This document shows positions 10,211 through 19,250 of a DNA stretch of 64,000 nt, one piece after another. A program made the translations under genes and the position numbers. This stretch comes from Butyrivibrio sp. (lineage in GTDB: Bacteria; Bacillota; Clostridia; Lachnospirales; Lachnospiraceae), in NCBI GenBank assembly GCA_022486625.1, contig JAKVKH010000001.1:124001-188000 (forward strand), in the 5' to 3' direction. The notes under the pieces are model-generated. The model searched no databases, had not been told where the DNA came from, and saw nothing but the letters and a program-made list of their open reading frames with translations. Positions within the stretch are counted from its first letter, which is position 1, and every line of letters begins with the position of its first letter.

Positions 10211-10245
10211 GCACAGAGGCTGCAGATTGCAGCCTCTGGTGCTTT
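10211..10245 (+). terminator. Intrinsic terminator after ychF
   Basis: A near-perfect hairpin pairs AGAGGCTGCA (10215-10224) with TGCAGCCTCT (10228-10237) across a 3-nt loop. Flanking GCAC and GTGC extend the stem, and TTTT follows. It separates the priA-ychF operon from lgt. The U-tract is short, so some readthrough into lgt is possible. Confidence 0.7.
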
Positions 10246-10263
10246 TACAGGAGGATATGGGTC

Positions 10264-11280
10264 ATGCCGGATATTATGGGTAAAATGGATATTGCGTTTC
10301 CGCATCTCGGAATTTATCTGAAAAATGTACCGAAGAGCTTTGAAATATTTGGATTCAGAATTGCATTATATGGGGTCATTATCGGAATCGGTGTACTTCT
10401 TGCTGTTCTCCTTGTTTCAAAAATTGCAGAGAAGACAGGGCAGGATCCGGATGCCTATTGGGATCTTTCCATTTATCTGATTATTTTTTCCATTATCGGA
10501 GCGAGAGCATATTATGTGTTCTTTGCCTGGAACATGTATAAGGACAATCTGATCAGTATTCTGTATATCCGGAATGGCGGACTGGCGATATACGGAGGCG
10601 TTATTGCCGGATTCCTGACACTTGCCGTGTACGTGAAAATACGTAAAAAGAGCTATCGGCAGATGGCAGATACCGGCGTTTATGGCCTTGTACTCGGACA
10701 GCTGATCGGGCGCTGGGGGAATTTTACCAATCGTGAAGCATTCGGACAGTATACAGATGGTCTTTTTGCAATGAGAATTCCCAGAGAAATGGTTCGTCAG
10801 AATGAAATTGCAGAAAGTATTGCATCACATATTACTGCAGGTACCAATTATATACAGGTGCATCCGACTTTCCTGTATGAAAGCCTCTGGAATCTTGGCC
10901 TTCTGATCATTATGCTGTTGTATCTGAGACATAAAAAGTTTCATGGTGAAATCTGTTTGCTGTATATGGGTGGTTACGGACTGGGGAGGTTCTGGATTGA
11001 AGGACTCAGAACGGATCAGCTGTGGCTTCGCGGAACAACCATTCCGGTATCACAGGTACTGGCTATGTGCTTTGTGGTATTTTCTGTAATTGCAGATGTG
11101 GTTACCAGAATTCAGGTCAGAAAGAGTGGCGGAAAGCTGGCAGCAGATATCGCAATAGATGAACAGAATTTCAGAGATGCCGAAGAGCGTAAGAAGAAAA
11201 CGACAGAAAAAGAAGAAGTGAAAGAGAATAAAGTATTATCGGAAGCGGAAGAGAAAACAGAAACTTCTGAAAAAAAATAA
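10264..11280 (+). CDS. lgt: Prolipoprotein diacylglyceryl transferase
   Basis: Lgt transfers diacylglycerol from phosphatidylglycerol to the lipobox cysteine of prolipoproteins. It is a polytopic membrane protein of 338 residues with the Lgt signature GRWGNFTNREAFG near residue 149 and several hydrophobic helices between about 25 and 280. An AGGAGG lies 9 bp before the ATG. The final ~60 residues are an unusual highly charged Lys/Glu tail (about 282-338) not needed for the fold and presumably cytoplasmic. Lipoprotein clients in this window include the three ABC solute-binding proteins. Confidence 0.95.
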   Translation: MPDIMGKMDIAFPHLGIYLKNVPKSFEIFGFRIALYGVIIGIGVLLAVLLVSKIAEKTGQDPDAYWDLSIYLIIFSIIGARAYYVFFAWNMYKDNLISILYIRNGGLAIYGGVIAGFLTLAVYVKIRKKSYRQMADTGVYGLVLGQLIGRWGNFTNREAFGQYTDGLFAMRIPREMVRQNEIAESIASHITAGTNYIQVHPTFLYESLWNLGLLIIMLLYLRHKKFHGEICLLYMGGYGLGRFWIEGLRTDQLWLRGTTIPVSQVLAMCFVVFSVIADVVTRIQVRKSGGKLAADIAIDEQNFRDAEERKKKTTEKEEVKENKVLSEAEEKTETSEKK

Positions 11281-11352
11281 TTTTTTTGAAAAAAGTTAAA
11301 ACAATAGATGTTGTGCTGAAAAAAAATAAAATACAAGATGATGTATAAAAAA

Positions 11353-11383
11353 GACGCTGCGAAATTTTGCAGCGCCTTTTTTT
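11353..11383 (+). terminator. Intrinsic terminator after lgt
   Basis: ACGCTGC (11354-11360) and GCAGCGC (11369-11375) form a stem whose loop includes GAAATTTT, followed by seven T residues at 11377-11383. It lies 72 bp after the lgt stop and before the mraZ promoter. Confidence 0.8.
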
Positions 11384-11406
11384 GGCTCCTGCAGCGGATT
11401 AAGAGG

Positions 11407-11435
11407 TTGCCAACACGTTTTTTTTGATATAAAAT
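11407..11435 (+). promoter_or_regulatory. Sigma-A-type promoter of the mraZ division/cell-wall cluster
   Basis: A -35 box TTGCCA (11407-11412) and a -10 box TAAAAT (11430-11435) are 17 bp apart. The MraZ operator repeats begin six bases downstream, so repressor binding would cover the transcription start. Confidence 0.65.
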
Positions 11436-11440
11436 CAACT

Positions 11441-11490
11441 TAGGTGGTAAAAAGTGGCTGAAAGTGGATGAAAGTGGTAAACGAGTGGGC
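11441..11490 (+). promoter_or_regulatory. MraZ box: five 10-bp direct repeats
   Basis: Five consecutive 10-mers read TAGGTGGTAA, AAAGTGGCTG, AAAGTGGATG, AAAGTGGTAA and ACGAGTGGGC, so GTGG recurs exactly every 10 bp on one face of the helix. This is the known style of MraZ target (phased GTGG/TGGG repeats before mraZ). It implies autoregulation of the whole cluster. The last unit touches the mraZ start region. Confidence 0.88.
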
Positions 11491-11493
11491 ACA

Positions 11494-11925
11494 ATGTTTA
11501 AAGGAGAGTATAGCCATTCAATTGATGCAAAAGGGAGGCTGATTATCCCCTCGAAGTTCCGCGAGATTCTTGGAAATGAATTCGTGGTGACGAAGGGGTT
11601 TGATGGGTGTCTGTTTGTTTTTGCCAATGAAGGCTGGGAGCAGTTTGAAGCGAAGCTCCAGGCTCTGCCGCTCGATAAACCGGAAGCAAGGCAGCTTGGA
11701 AGATTTTTTATTGCCGGAGCAATAGATGCAGAAGTGGATAAGCAGGGCAGAATTCTTCTGCCGGCCAATCTTCTGACCTATGCAGGAATTGAAAAGGAAG
11801 CAGTGGTGGCAGGTGTCGGAAATCGGGCCGAAATCTGGAGCAGCAGCAGATGGACGGATAATACGACATTTGAAGATATTAATGGAATTGCAGCGAAAAT
11901 GAGCGAATGGGGATTAAGCATCTGA
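11494..11925 (+). CDS. mraZ: Transcriptional regulator MraZ
   Basis: MraZ is a SpoVT/AbrB-fold, ring-forming DNA-binding protein that controls the dcw cluster. I start it at ATG 11494 because MFKGEYSHSIDAKGRL is the conserved family N-terminus; an upstream ATG at 11464 lies inside the operator repeats. The 143 residues contain two AbrB-like halves, the second with DKQGRILLPANL. The SD is weak (GTGGG), perhaps because the region doubles as operator. The phased repeats just upstream are its likely target. Confidence 0.95.
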   Translation: MFKGEYSHSIDAKGRLIIPSKFREILGNEFVVTKGFDGCLFVFANEGWEQFEAKLQALPLDKPEARQLGRFFIAGAIDAEVDKQGRILLPANLLTYAGIEKEAVVAGVGNRAEIWSSSRWTDNTTFEDINGIAAKMSEWGLSI

Positions 11926-11937
11926 CAGAGGCCGGGG

Positions 11938-12876
11938 ATGGAATTTAAACATACATCTGTTCTCCTTGAGGAGACAATTGAAAATCTGAATATCAGACCG
12001 GATGGAATCTACCTGGATGGAACACTTGGCGGGGGCGGACATTCCTATCATATTGCTGAGAAACTTACTGCAGGCGGGCATCTGTTCGGAATTGATCAGG
12101 ATGAAGAGGCAATTGCGGCAGCGACAGAGCGTCTTACTCCGTTTAAAGACCGTGTAACGATTATCAGAGACAATTATGAAAATGCGGTAGAAAGACTCAG
12201 AGAAATCGGGATAAACGGAGCGGACGGGATCATGCTGGATCTGGGAGTGTCATCCTATCAGCTTGATAATGCAGAGCGAGGATTTTCCTATAAGTTTGAT
12301 ACGCCTCTGGATATGAGAATGGATACCAGACAGCAGCTGACGGCACGCGAAATCGTTAATACCTGGTCTGAAATGGAGATTTATCACATTATCCGTGATT
12401 ATGGAGAAGATCAGTTTGCAAAAAATATTGCAAAGCATATTGTAATGACCAGAGCACAGCAGCCGATTGAGACAACCGGACAGCTGAATGAAATCATACA
12501 TGCAGCAATACCTGCAAGAATGCGGGAAAAGGGAGGACATCCTTCCAAGAGGACTTTTCAGGCGATCAGAATCGCCTGCAACAGAGAACTCGATGTATTA
12601 CAGAATTCACTTGACGGCATGATTGATTTTTTAAATCCCGGAGGAAGGTTCTGCGTAATTACTTTTCATTCGCTGGAAGACAGAATCGTCAAGGTGAATT
12701 TTAAAAGGAATGAGAATCCGTGTACCTGCCCGCCTGAATTTCCGGTCTGTGTATGTGGAAATGTGTCAAAGGGAAAAGTCATTACAAGAAAGCCGATTCT
12801 GCCAGGGGCAGAGGAACTGGAAGAAAATACGAGATCAAAGAGCGCAAAACTCAGAGTGTTTGAAAAAGCAAAATAA
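11938..12876 (+). CDS. rsmH: 16S rRNA (cytosine-N4) methyltransferase RsmH (MraW)
   Basis: RsmH makes N4-methylcytosine at position 1402 of 16S rRNA. It is 312 residues, the usual size. The SAM motif GTLGGGGHS lies near residue 28, the [12 protein letters not shown] segment near 100, and the C-terminal ITFHSLEDR and [13 protein letters not shown] ending are typical. A GAGG-type SD precedes the ATG. It follows mraZ by 12 bp, as in nearly all bacteria with this cluster. Confidence 0.97.
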   Translation: MEFKHTSVLLEETIENLNIRPDGIYLDGTLGGGGHSYHIAEKLTAGGHLFGIDQDEEAIAAATERLTPFKDRVTIIRDNYENAVERLREIGINGADGIMLDLGVSSYQLDNAERGFSYKFDTPLDMRMDTRQQLTAREIVNTWSEMEIYHIIRDYGEDQFAKNIAKHIVMTRAQQPIETTGQLNEIIHAAIPARMREKGGHPSKRTFQAIRIACNRELDVLQNSLDGMIDFLNPGGRFCVITFHSLEDRIVKVNFKRNENPCTCPPEFPVCVCGNVSKGKVITRKPILPGAEELEENTRSKSAKLRVFEKAK

Positions 12877-12919
12877 ATAAGCAGAGTATGAATTTCTGAT
12901 GAAGGGAGGAACAGACAGC

Positions 12920-13393
12920 ATGGCAGTACAAAGCAGACGTATGGAAAAAACGATGGCGTATGGACAGTATGTTCATGGTAACACGGTAAGGCAGAGCCAG
13001 CCGGATTACGTACATGTACATTCTGAGCGACCGATTCGCCGTGAAAACGAAAAACCGCACCATATGAGCTTTGGCTATCTGCTCTTTTTGTCAGGGGCTT
13101 TGATTGTTGCCGGACTGATTCTGACGTGGTATATTACAATGCAGTCAGAGATCACAAACAGCGTAAAGCATATTTCCACACTGGAAAGCCAGCTGAATGA
13201 TATGAAACAGGAAAATGACGAGGCTTACAATAAGGCCAACAGCAGTCGTGATCTTGAGGAAATCAAAAAGATTGCAATTCAGGAGTATGGTATGCAGTAT
13301 GCCGATCAGGGTCAGATTGTCACGTATTCAGATGAAGGCGGCAATGACTATGTACGTCAGAATGCGGATATTCCGGATGCAACCGGAAAATAG
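12920..13393 (+). CDS. ftsL: Cell division protein FtsL-like
   Basis: This small bitopic protein has the FtsL position and architecture rather than strong sequence identity. I start it at ATG 12920, ten bases after GGGAGG; an ATG at 12899 would place that SD inside the gene. A basic cytoplasmic tail of about 45 residues is followed by one membrane segment (FGYLLFLSGALIVAGLIL and on) and a coiled-coil-like region with TLESQLNDMKQEN. FtsL/DivIC-type proteins bridge DivIB and the septal transpeptidase; both partners are encoded downstream. Confidence 0.75.
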   Translation: MAVQSRRMEKTMAYGQYVHGNTVRQSQPDYVHVHSERPIRRENEKPHHMSFGYLLFLSGALIVAGLILTWYITMQSEITNSVKHISTLESQLNDMKQENDEAYNKANSSRDLEEIKKIAIQEYGMQYADQGQIVTYSDEGGNDYVRQNADIPDATGK

Positions 13394-13401
13394 GAATACA
13401 G

Positions 13402-15669
13402 ATGAGACAGATCAGAAAAAAACAGAAGTTCACAGTCGGGATGAAGAAAAAGTTAATTGTGCTGTTTATTGTCATCCTGCTGCTTTTTATCGGACTTGGT
13501 GCAAAACTGATATTGATAAACAAGGATAACGGGGCAGAGTACAAGAAGCAGGTGCTGTCACAGCAGCAGTATGATTCGAAGACGCTGCCTTTTCGTCGTG
13601 GTGAGATTACAGATAAGAACGGAACGGTACTGGCAGTCAGTGAGAAGGTTTACAGCGTGATTCTGGATGCCAAGCAGCTGCTCGCGGATAAGAAATGTGT
13701 AGATCCGACGGTCAAGGCGCTTGCCAGCAATTTTGGCTTAAGTGAATCAGATCTGAAAAAATATCTGAGTGACAATCCGGATTCTCAGTATTATGTACTC
13801 AAAAAACAGCTTCCTTTTGAAAAAATTGAAAAATTCAAGGAGATGCAGACTGCAGGAACAGATACCTATAATGCAAAGATTCAGGGAGTCTGGTTTGAGG
13901 AAAGCTATGTCAGAAACTATCCAAACGGTTCACTTGCCTGCGATCTGGTAGGATTTACGACAAGTGATAACAACGGACAGTATGGTCTTGAAGAATATTA
14001 TAACGATACGCTTTCCGGGACTTCGGGGCGTCAGTATGGTTATCTGGATGATGATTCCAATCTGGAGCGTACGACAATTGCGGCAGAAGATGGTGACAGT
14101 CTTGTGACTACAATTGACGGCAATATTCAGACCATTGTGGAAAAATATCTGCAGCAGTTCAATGATGAGCATAAGGACGGTGCCCATCCGGGAAATGGTG
14201 CCAATAATGTCGGCTGTGTGGTAATGGATATCCATACAGGTGATATTCTTGCCATGGCCAGTTATCCCAAATATGATCTGAATGATACCAAAAATATTCA
14301 GAATCTGATCGGTATGAGGATGGTGGATGCCAAGGGCAATAAAGTAGAGGCGACGGAAACTGATCCGGGATACATTACGGCAGATAATGTAAACACGCTG
14401 AAGGGAGATCAGCTTTATCAGAATTATAATGCGCTGTGGAAAAATTTCTGCATTTCCGATACCTATGAACCCGGTTCTGTTGCAAAGCCGTTTACTGTGG
14501 CAACAGGACTTGAGTCGGGCAGTATTACCGGAAATGAAGTTTATCAGTGCAATGGGTATCTGCATGTCGGCGATTATGATATCAAATGTCATAATGTATA
14601 TGGACATGGTCCGGTATCAGTGGAAAGAGGAATTGAGGTATCCTGCAACGTGTGTATGATGTATGTGGCACAGGCAACAGGCGTACAGAACTTTACCAAA
14701 TTCCAGAAGATATTCGGATTCGGACTGAAAACCAATATTGATCTTGCAGGAGAGGCCAGAACACAGGGGCTGACCTACTCTGCAGATAAAATGGGGCCGA
14801 CAGAACTTGCCACCTGTTCTTTCGGACAGGGCTTTAACGTATCCATGATTCAGATGATTACTGCATTCAGTTCACTTGTAAACGGCGGATATTATTATGA
14901 ACCGCATGTGGTCAGCAAGATTGTCAGTCCAAGCGGAGCAACTGTACAGAGTATTGAACCCAGAATCCTTCGCCAGACGGTATCACAGACAACATCAGAT
15001 AAGATCATCCAGTATTGTGATCAGGTAGTGGCAGGACCTGAGGGAACAGGTAAAACGGCAAGACCGGCAGGCTATATGATCGGTGGTAAGACAGGTACTG
15101 CAGAAACTGTACCGAGAAATAAAAAGGATTATGTGGTTTCCTTTATGGGATATGCACCCGCAAAAGATCCGCAGATTGCAATCTATGTTGTAGTAGACAG
15201 ACCCAATGTGGTAATTCAGGATGATGCGAAGTTCGCTACCGGAATTGTACGTAATGTACTGACGGAAGTAATGCCGTATCTTGGTTTTCCGATGACGGAG
15301 GCACTTTCGGATGATGAAAAGGCAGAACTTGCAAAGCTGAAGGAGGCGTCTGTAACGACAGCTTCTATGGCTTCTTCGGGAGATTCTTCGTCTGCTTCTT
15401 CTGCAGGAGTTTCTTCCGGGAACTCTGCGTCTTCTTCCTCTGCATCTTCTGATGCAGGGACGGCCAAAACTGCGAATGAAATATGGAAAACATTTGACGT
15501 AGATCCTTCAACGGGGTATTATATTGACCCGAATACAGGAAACCTGATTGATCCGGAAACCGGAGATGTTGTGAACGGTTCTGTTATGAGTGGAATTGAT
15601 GGTTCATCAGACAGTGCATCCGCAGCATCGGGGAACGGAGCAGCAGGTGCTTCAGATAAACAGCGATAA
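13402..15669 (+). CDS. Class B penicillin-binding protein (septal transpeptidase, FtsI/SpoVD-like)
   Basis: This membrane transpeptidase cross-links septal peptidoglycan and pairs with FtsW. After a basic tail and one membrane helix (residues about 18-36) comes the PBP dimerisation domain, then the transpeptidase with SVAK (serine near 358), SCN (near 414) and KTGT (near 563). The family's optional PASTA domains are absent. The last ~120 residues are a Ser/Ala-rich low-complexity stretch plus a motif region with DPSTGYYIDPNTGNLIDPETG. At 755 residues it is long because of that tail. Whether it is vegetative FtsI or sporulation SpoVD cannot be told from sequence; the cluster position favours FtsI. 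Confidence 0.9.
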   Translation: MRQIRKKQKFTVGMKKKLIVLFIVILLLFIGLGAKLILINKDNGAEYKKQVLSQQQYDSKTLPFRRGEITDKNGTVLAVSEKVYSVILDAKQLLADKKCVDPTVKALASNFGLSESDLKKYLSDNPDSQYYVLKKQLPFEKIEKFKEMQTAGTDTYNAKIQGVWFEESYVRNYPNGSLACDLVGFTTSDNNGQYGLEEYYNDTLSGTSGRQYGYLDDDSNLERTTIAAEDGDSLVTTIDGNIQTIVEKYLQQFNDEHKDGAHPGNGANNVGCVVMDIHTGDILAMASYPKYDLNDTKNIQNLIGMRMVDAKGNKVEATETDPGYITADNVNTLKGDQLYQNYNALWKNFCISDTYEPGSVAKPFTVATGLESGSITGNEVYQCNGYLHVGDYDIKCHNVYGHGPVSVERGIEVSCNVCMMYVAQATGVQNFTKFQKIFGFGLKTNIDLAGEARTQGLTYSADKMGPTELATCSFGQGFNVSMIQMITAFSSLVNGGYYYEPHVVSKIVSPSGATVQSIEPRILRQTVSQTTSDKIIQYCDQVVAGPEGTGKTARPAGYMIGGKTGTAETVPRNKKDYVVSFMGYAPAKDPQIAIYVVVDRPNVVIQDDAKFATGIVRNVLTEVMPYLGFPMTEALSDDEKAELAKLKEASVTTASMASSGDSSSASSAGVSSGNSASSSSASSDAGTAKTANEIWKTFDVDPSTGYYIDPNTGNLIDPETGDVVNGSVMSGIDGSSDSASAASGNGAAGASDKQR

Positions 15670-15704
15670 AGAAAATACAGCAGTAAATAAACGAGGGAAA
15701 AGCC

Positions 15705-16667
15705 ATGATAATTGTAACAGATGTAATTATCCCGGTTCTGGCAGCGTATGCAATCAGTACGCTTCTCGGGCCGATTGTAATACCGTTTCTTCACCGGCTT
15801 AAGGTGGGACAGACAGAGCGGGAGGAAGGACTGAAATCACACCAGAAAAAGACCGGCACACCGACTATGGGCGGGGCGATTTTTCTGATTCCGGTGCTTC
15901 TGATCTCACTTTTTTATGTAAAGGACTGTCCGGAAATCATTGCGGTACTGATCCTGACCTTCGGCTATGGCATCATCGGTTTTCTGGATGATTATATTAA
16001 GGTGGTACTGAAAAGAAACCTCGGACTTCGTGTATGGCAGAAACTTCTGGGACAGTTTATTGTTACAGGAGCATTTGCACTGTACCTTCTTAAATGTACA
16101 GATATATCGCTTACCATGCAGGTCCCCTTTACGCAGAAGATGCTTGATTTTGGATGGATGAATATTCCGGTGCTTTTCTTTATTGCTCTGGGAACGGCAA
16201 ATGGAACCAATTTTACCGATGGTGTAGATGGACTTTGCGGTTCTGTAACGGCAGTTGTTGCAGCTTTTTTTGCTGCTGCGGCCATTCATGTCGGAAGTGG
16301 TGTGGCACCTGTGGCAAGTGCCTTTGCAGGGGCACTTCTGGGATATCTGTTTTATAATGTATATCCGGGCAGAGTGATGATGGGCGATACGGGTTCACTT
16401 GCAATCGGCGGTTTTGTTACTGCGATTGCGTATGTGCTTCATATGCCGATTTTTATTGTGATTGTCGGATTTATCTATGCGCTTGAAGTAATTTCCGTAA
16501 TGATGCAGGTCAGCTATTTTAAACTGACACATGGAAAGAGAATATTCAAAATGGCGCCGATTCATCACCATTTTGAATTGTGTGGCTGGTCAGAAACAAG
16601 GGTTGTCAATGTGTTTACCACAGTGACCATACTGTTGGCTCTCATTGCATATGCGGCAATCGGCTGA
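15705..16667 (+). CDS. mraY: Phospho-N-acetylmuramoyl-pentapeptide transferase
   Basis: MraY makes lipid I by transferring phospho-MurNAc-pentapeptide to undecaprenyl phosphate. It is a 320-residue polytopic membrane enzyme. Diagnostic segments are TPTMGG, FLDDYIKV with the DD pair, NGTNFTDGVDGL, GDTGSLAIGG and APIHHHFE, carrying the metal and substrate aspartates and the HHH motif. It lies between the transpeptidase and murD. murE and murF, often nearby, are not in this cluster and must be elsewhere. Confidence 0.97.
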   Translation: MIIVTDVIIPVLAAYAISTLLGPIVIPFLHRLKVGQTEREEGLKSHQKKTGTPTMGGAIFLIPVLLISLFYVKDCPEIIAVLILTFGYGIIGFLDDYIKVVLKRNLGLRVWQKLLGQFIVTGAFALYLLKCTDISLTMQVPFTQKMLDFGWMNIPVLFFIALGTANGTNFTDGVDGLCGSVTAVVAAFFAAAAIHVGSGVAPVASAFAGALLGYLFYNVYPGRVMMGDTGSLAIGGFVTAIAYVLHMPIFIVIVGFIYALEVISVMMQVSYFKLTHGKRIFKMAPIHHHFELCGWSETRVVNVFTTVTILLALIAYAAIG

Positions 16668-16684
16668 ATAATGAGGAGGGTATG

Positions 16685-18061
16685 ATGTCAAAAGTTGATC
16701 TTAAAGGTAAAAAGGTTCTGGTGATCGGATCCGGACTCAGCGGAGTAGGTTCAGTTCATCTGCTTCGGGAAGTCGGTGCACTTCCGGTTCTTCTGGATGA
16801 AAATCAGAAAATTACACAGGAGGATATCCGGGCAAAGCTTGCAGAAGAAGACAGAACTGAAACTGGAATTATTGCCGGTAAACTGCCGGAAACATTAATC
16901 AGTGAACTTGTACTTGCAGTACCCAGTCCTGCTGTACCACTTGATTCACCTACGATGAACAGACTGCGTGATCATGGAATCCGGATCTGGAGTGAAATTG
17001 AACTTGCATATAATTATGCGGCAGGAAAGCTGATTGCCATTACCGGAACCAATGGAAAGACAACCACAACCACATTGGTCGGAGAGATCATGAAGGCATA
17101 TTTCAGTTCTGTTTTTGTGGTCGGCAATATCGGTTATTCCTATGCGGGACAGGCGAGAAATACAAAGGATGATTCCGTAACGGTTGCAGAAATCAGCAGC
17201 TTTCAGCTTGAAGCAGTGGAAAATTTCCATGCGGATGTTTCCGCAATTCTGAATATTACACCGGATCATCTTAACCGCCATCACACGATGGAATGTTATG
17301 TGCAGATGAAGGAAAACGTAACCAATCATCAGACAAAGAATGACACCTGTGTGTTGAATTATGATAATGCCTATACACGTGAATTTGGCAGAAAATGTCC
17401 CGCCGGTGTAGTCTTTTTCTCCTCACATGAGAAGCTGGAAAACGGCCTTTATCTGGAGGGGGAGGAAATCTTTCTGGCAAAGGAAGGGCAGACAGTCAGA
17501 CTGATGAATATTCATGATATGAAGCTGGTCGGACTGTGCAATGTGGAAAATGTCATGGCGGCGATTGCCATTTCTCTCGCGATGAAGGTTCCGATGGAGA
17601 CAATCCTTCGGGTCATTCATGATTTCAAGGCGGTAGAGCACAGAATAGAGTTTGTGGCGACCAAAAAGGGCGTTGATTATTACAATGATTCCAAAGGAAC
17701 CAATCCGGATGCTGCCATTCAGGGAATCCGGGCAATGACCAGACCTACATGGCTGATCGGCGGCGGTTATGATAAAGGCAGCGAGTATGATGAGTGGATT
17801 GAAGCCTTTGACGGTAAAGTAAGGAAGCTGGTGCTGATCGGACAGACAAGGGAAAAAATAGCTGAATGTGCCAGAAAGCATGGCTTTAATGACATACAGT
17901 TCGAAGATACCTTTGAAGATGCACTCCGGTTCTGCACGGAGAATGCGGCAGAGGGAGAAGCAGTGCTGCTGTCCCCTGCTTGTGCAAGCTGGGATATGTT
18001 CCCGAATTACGAAGTACGTGGAAAGAACTTCAAGAACTATGTAAATCATCTGGAAGATTGA
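16685..18061 (+). CDS. murD: UDP-N-acetylmuramoylalanine--D-glutamate ligase
   Basis: MurD adds D-glutamate to UDP-MurNAc-L-Ala with ATP. The start at ATG 16685 lies 5 bp after AGGAGG; the adjacent ATG at 16682 is closer than ideal, and an in-frame upstream ATG at 16580 is inside mraY. The 458-residue protein has the Mur ligase P-loop ITGTNGKTTTTT, the NITPDHLNRH segment, and the C-terminal domain with DYYNDSKGTNPDA. It starts 17 bp after mraY and 13 bp before ftsW, so it is co-transcribed with them. Confidence 0.96.
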   Translation: MSKVDLKGKKVLVIGSGLSGVGSVHLLREVGALPVLLDENQKITQEDIRAKLAEEDRTETGIIAGKLPETLISELVLAVPSPAVPLDSPTMNRLRDHGIRIWSEIELAYNYAAGKLIAITGTNGKTTTTTLVGEIMKAYFSSVFVVGNIGYSYAGQARNTKDDSVTVAEISSFQLEAVENFHADVSAILNITPDHLNRHHTMECYVQMKENVTNHQTKNDTCVLNYDNAYTREFGRKCPAGVVFFSSHEKLENGLYLEGEEIFLAKEGQTVRLMNIHDMKLVGLCNVENVMAAIAISLAMKVPMETILRVIHDFKAVEHRIEFVATKKGVDYYNDSKGTNPDAAIQGIRAMTRPTWLIGGGYDKGSEYDEWIEAFDGKVRKLVLIGQTREKIAECARKHGFNDIQFEDTFEDALRFCTENAAEGEAVLLSPACASWDMFPNYEVRGKNFKNYVNHLED

Positions 18062-18074
18062 AGGAAAGAACGTT

Positions 18075-19235
18075 ATGAATGAGGCGGAACAGAGGCTGAA
18101 GGCCAGATTTAAAAAAGAGTTCTATGTAGATTACGGACTTATTTTTATTGTGCTCTTTTTGCTGGCATTCGGACTGGTCATGCTGTATTCGACCAGTTCA
18201 TATGAGGCGAATCTGGAACTTGGAGATTCGGCGTATTATCTCAAACACCAGCTGGCGGCAATTGTTGTCGGTGTAGGTCTGATGATGATCCTGAGCCACT
18301 TCCCGAATTACAGGGTGCTGAACCGGCTGGCTGTTCCTGCCTATGTGGCTGCGGCAGTTCTTCTTCTGATGGTTATTCCGTTTGGATATACGGCCAATGG
18401 TGCTAAAAGATGGATTCGTATTTTGGGTGTATCGATTCAGCCGGCCGAGGTGGCGAAGCTTGCGATGATCATATTTCTGGCAAGTCTGATCTGCAAGATG
18501 CAGCGGAACGTTGTATCGAGAAAAGGCTTTTTTCTGGTTATGATGACACCTTTTCCGATCTGCCTGATGGTATATGGAATTACAAAGAACCTGAGTTCAG
18601 CGGCTATTATTATGGGAATTGCGTTTCTGATGCTGTTTGTGGCAACACCCGGGTACAGAAGGTTCATTCTGATTCTGGGCGGTGGAATTTCTGCGGTGGC
18701 GCTGATTGTATATGCAATTTCCAAGGCAAGTTATTCCAGCAGCATGAATTACCGTTTTGCCCGTGTTCTGGCGTGGCTGGATCCTGAGGCCTATGCAAGC
18801 GGAAAAGGATTCCAGACTCTTCAGGCACTTTATGCAATAGGTTCAGGCGGAGTCTTCGGCAAGGGACTGGGGCAGAGTATGCAGAAGATGGGGTTCATAC
18901 CGGAAGCACAGAACGATATGATCTTTTCCATTATCTGTGAGGAACTGGGACTGTTCGGTGCAATTGCAGTAATCATGATGTTTGTACTTCTGATCTGGAG
19001 ACTGATGATTATTGCCAACAATGCTCCGGATCTGTTTGGTGCACTTCTGGTGGTTGGCGTCATGGGACATATTTCCATTCAGGTGATCCTCAACATTGCC
19101 GTTGTCACCAATGTCATTCCCAATACCGGTATCACGCTTCCGTTTATCAGTTACGGTGGTTCCGCCGTACTGCTGCAGCTGGCAGAAATCGGAATGGTAC
19201 TCAATGTTGCCAGAAGCATTCCTGTGAATGAGTAA
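18075..19235 (+). CDS. ftsW: Septal peptidoglycan glycosyltransferase FtsW (SEDS family)
   Basis: FtsW polymerises lipid II at the septum with the class B PBP. The 386 residues contain about ten hydrophobic helices. Family signatures include FGLVMLYSTSS in the first helix, GAKRWI in the first long loop, the FVATPGYRRF segment and the C-terminal NTGITLPFISYGGSA. The SD AAGGAAAG lies before the ATG. It could formally be a RodA paralogue, but its place between murD and divIB supports FtsW. Confidence 0.92.
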   Translation: MNEAEQRLKARFKKEFYVDYGLIFIVLFLLAFGLVMLYSTSSYEANLELGDSAYYLKHQLAAIVVGVGLMMILSHFPNYRVLNRLAVPAYVAAAVLLLMVIPFGYTANGAKRWIRILGVSIQPAEVAKLAMIIFLASLICKMQRNVVSRKGFFLVMMTPFPICLMVYGITKNLSSAAIIMGIAFLMLFVATPGYRRFILILGGGISAVALIVYAISKASYSSSMNYRFARVLAWLDPEAYASGKGFQTLQALYAIGSGGVFGKGLGQSMQKMGFIPEAQNDMIFSIICEELGLFGAIAVIMMFVLLIWRLMIIANNAPDLFGALLVVGVMGHISIQVILNIAVVTNVIPNTGITLPFISYGGSAVLLQLAEIGMVLNVARSIPVNE

Positions 19236-19250
19236 GGCAGGCTGGTGCGA

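Noticed and set aside
15300..15669. PASTA or catalytic domain at the C-terminus of the class B PBP
   Set aside because: The stretch is Ser/Ala low complexity followed by Asp/Gly/Thr/Pro-rich sequence, with no PASTA pattern.
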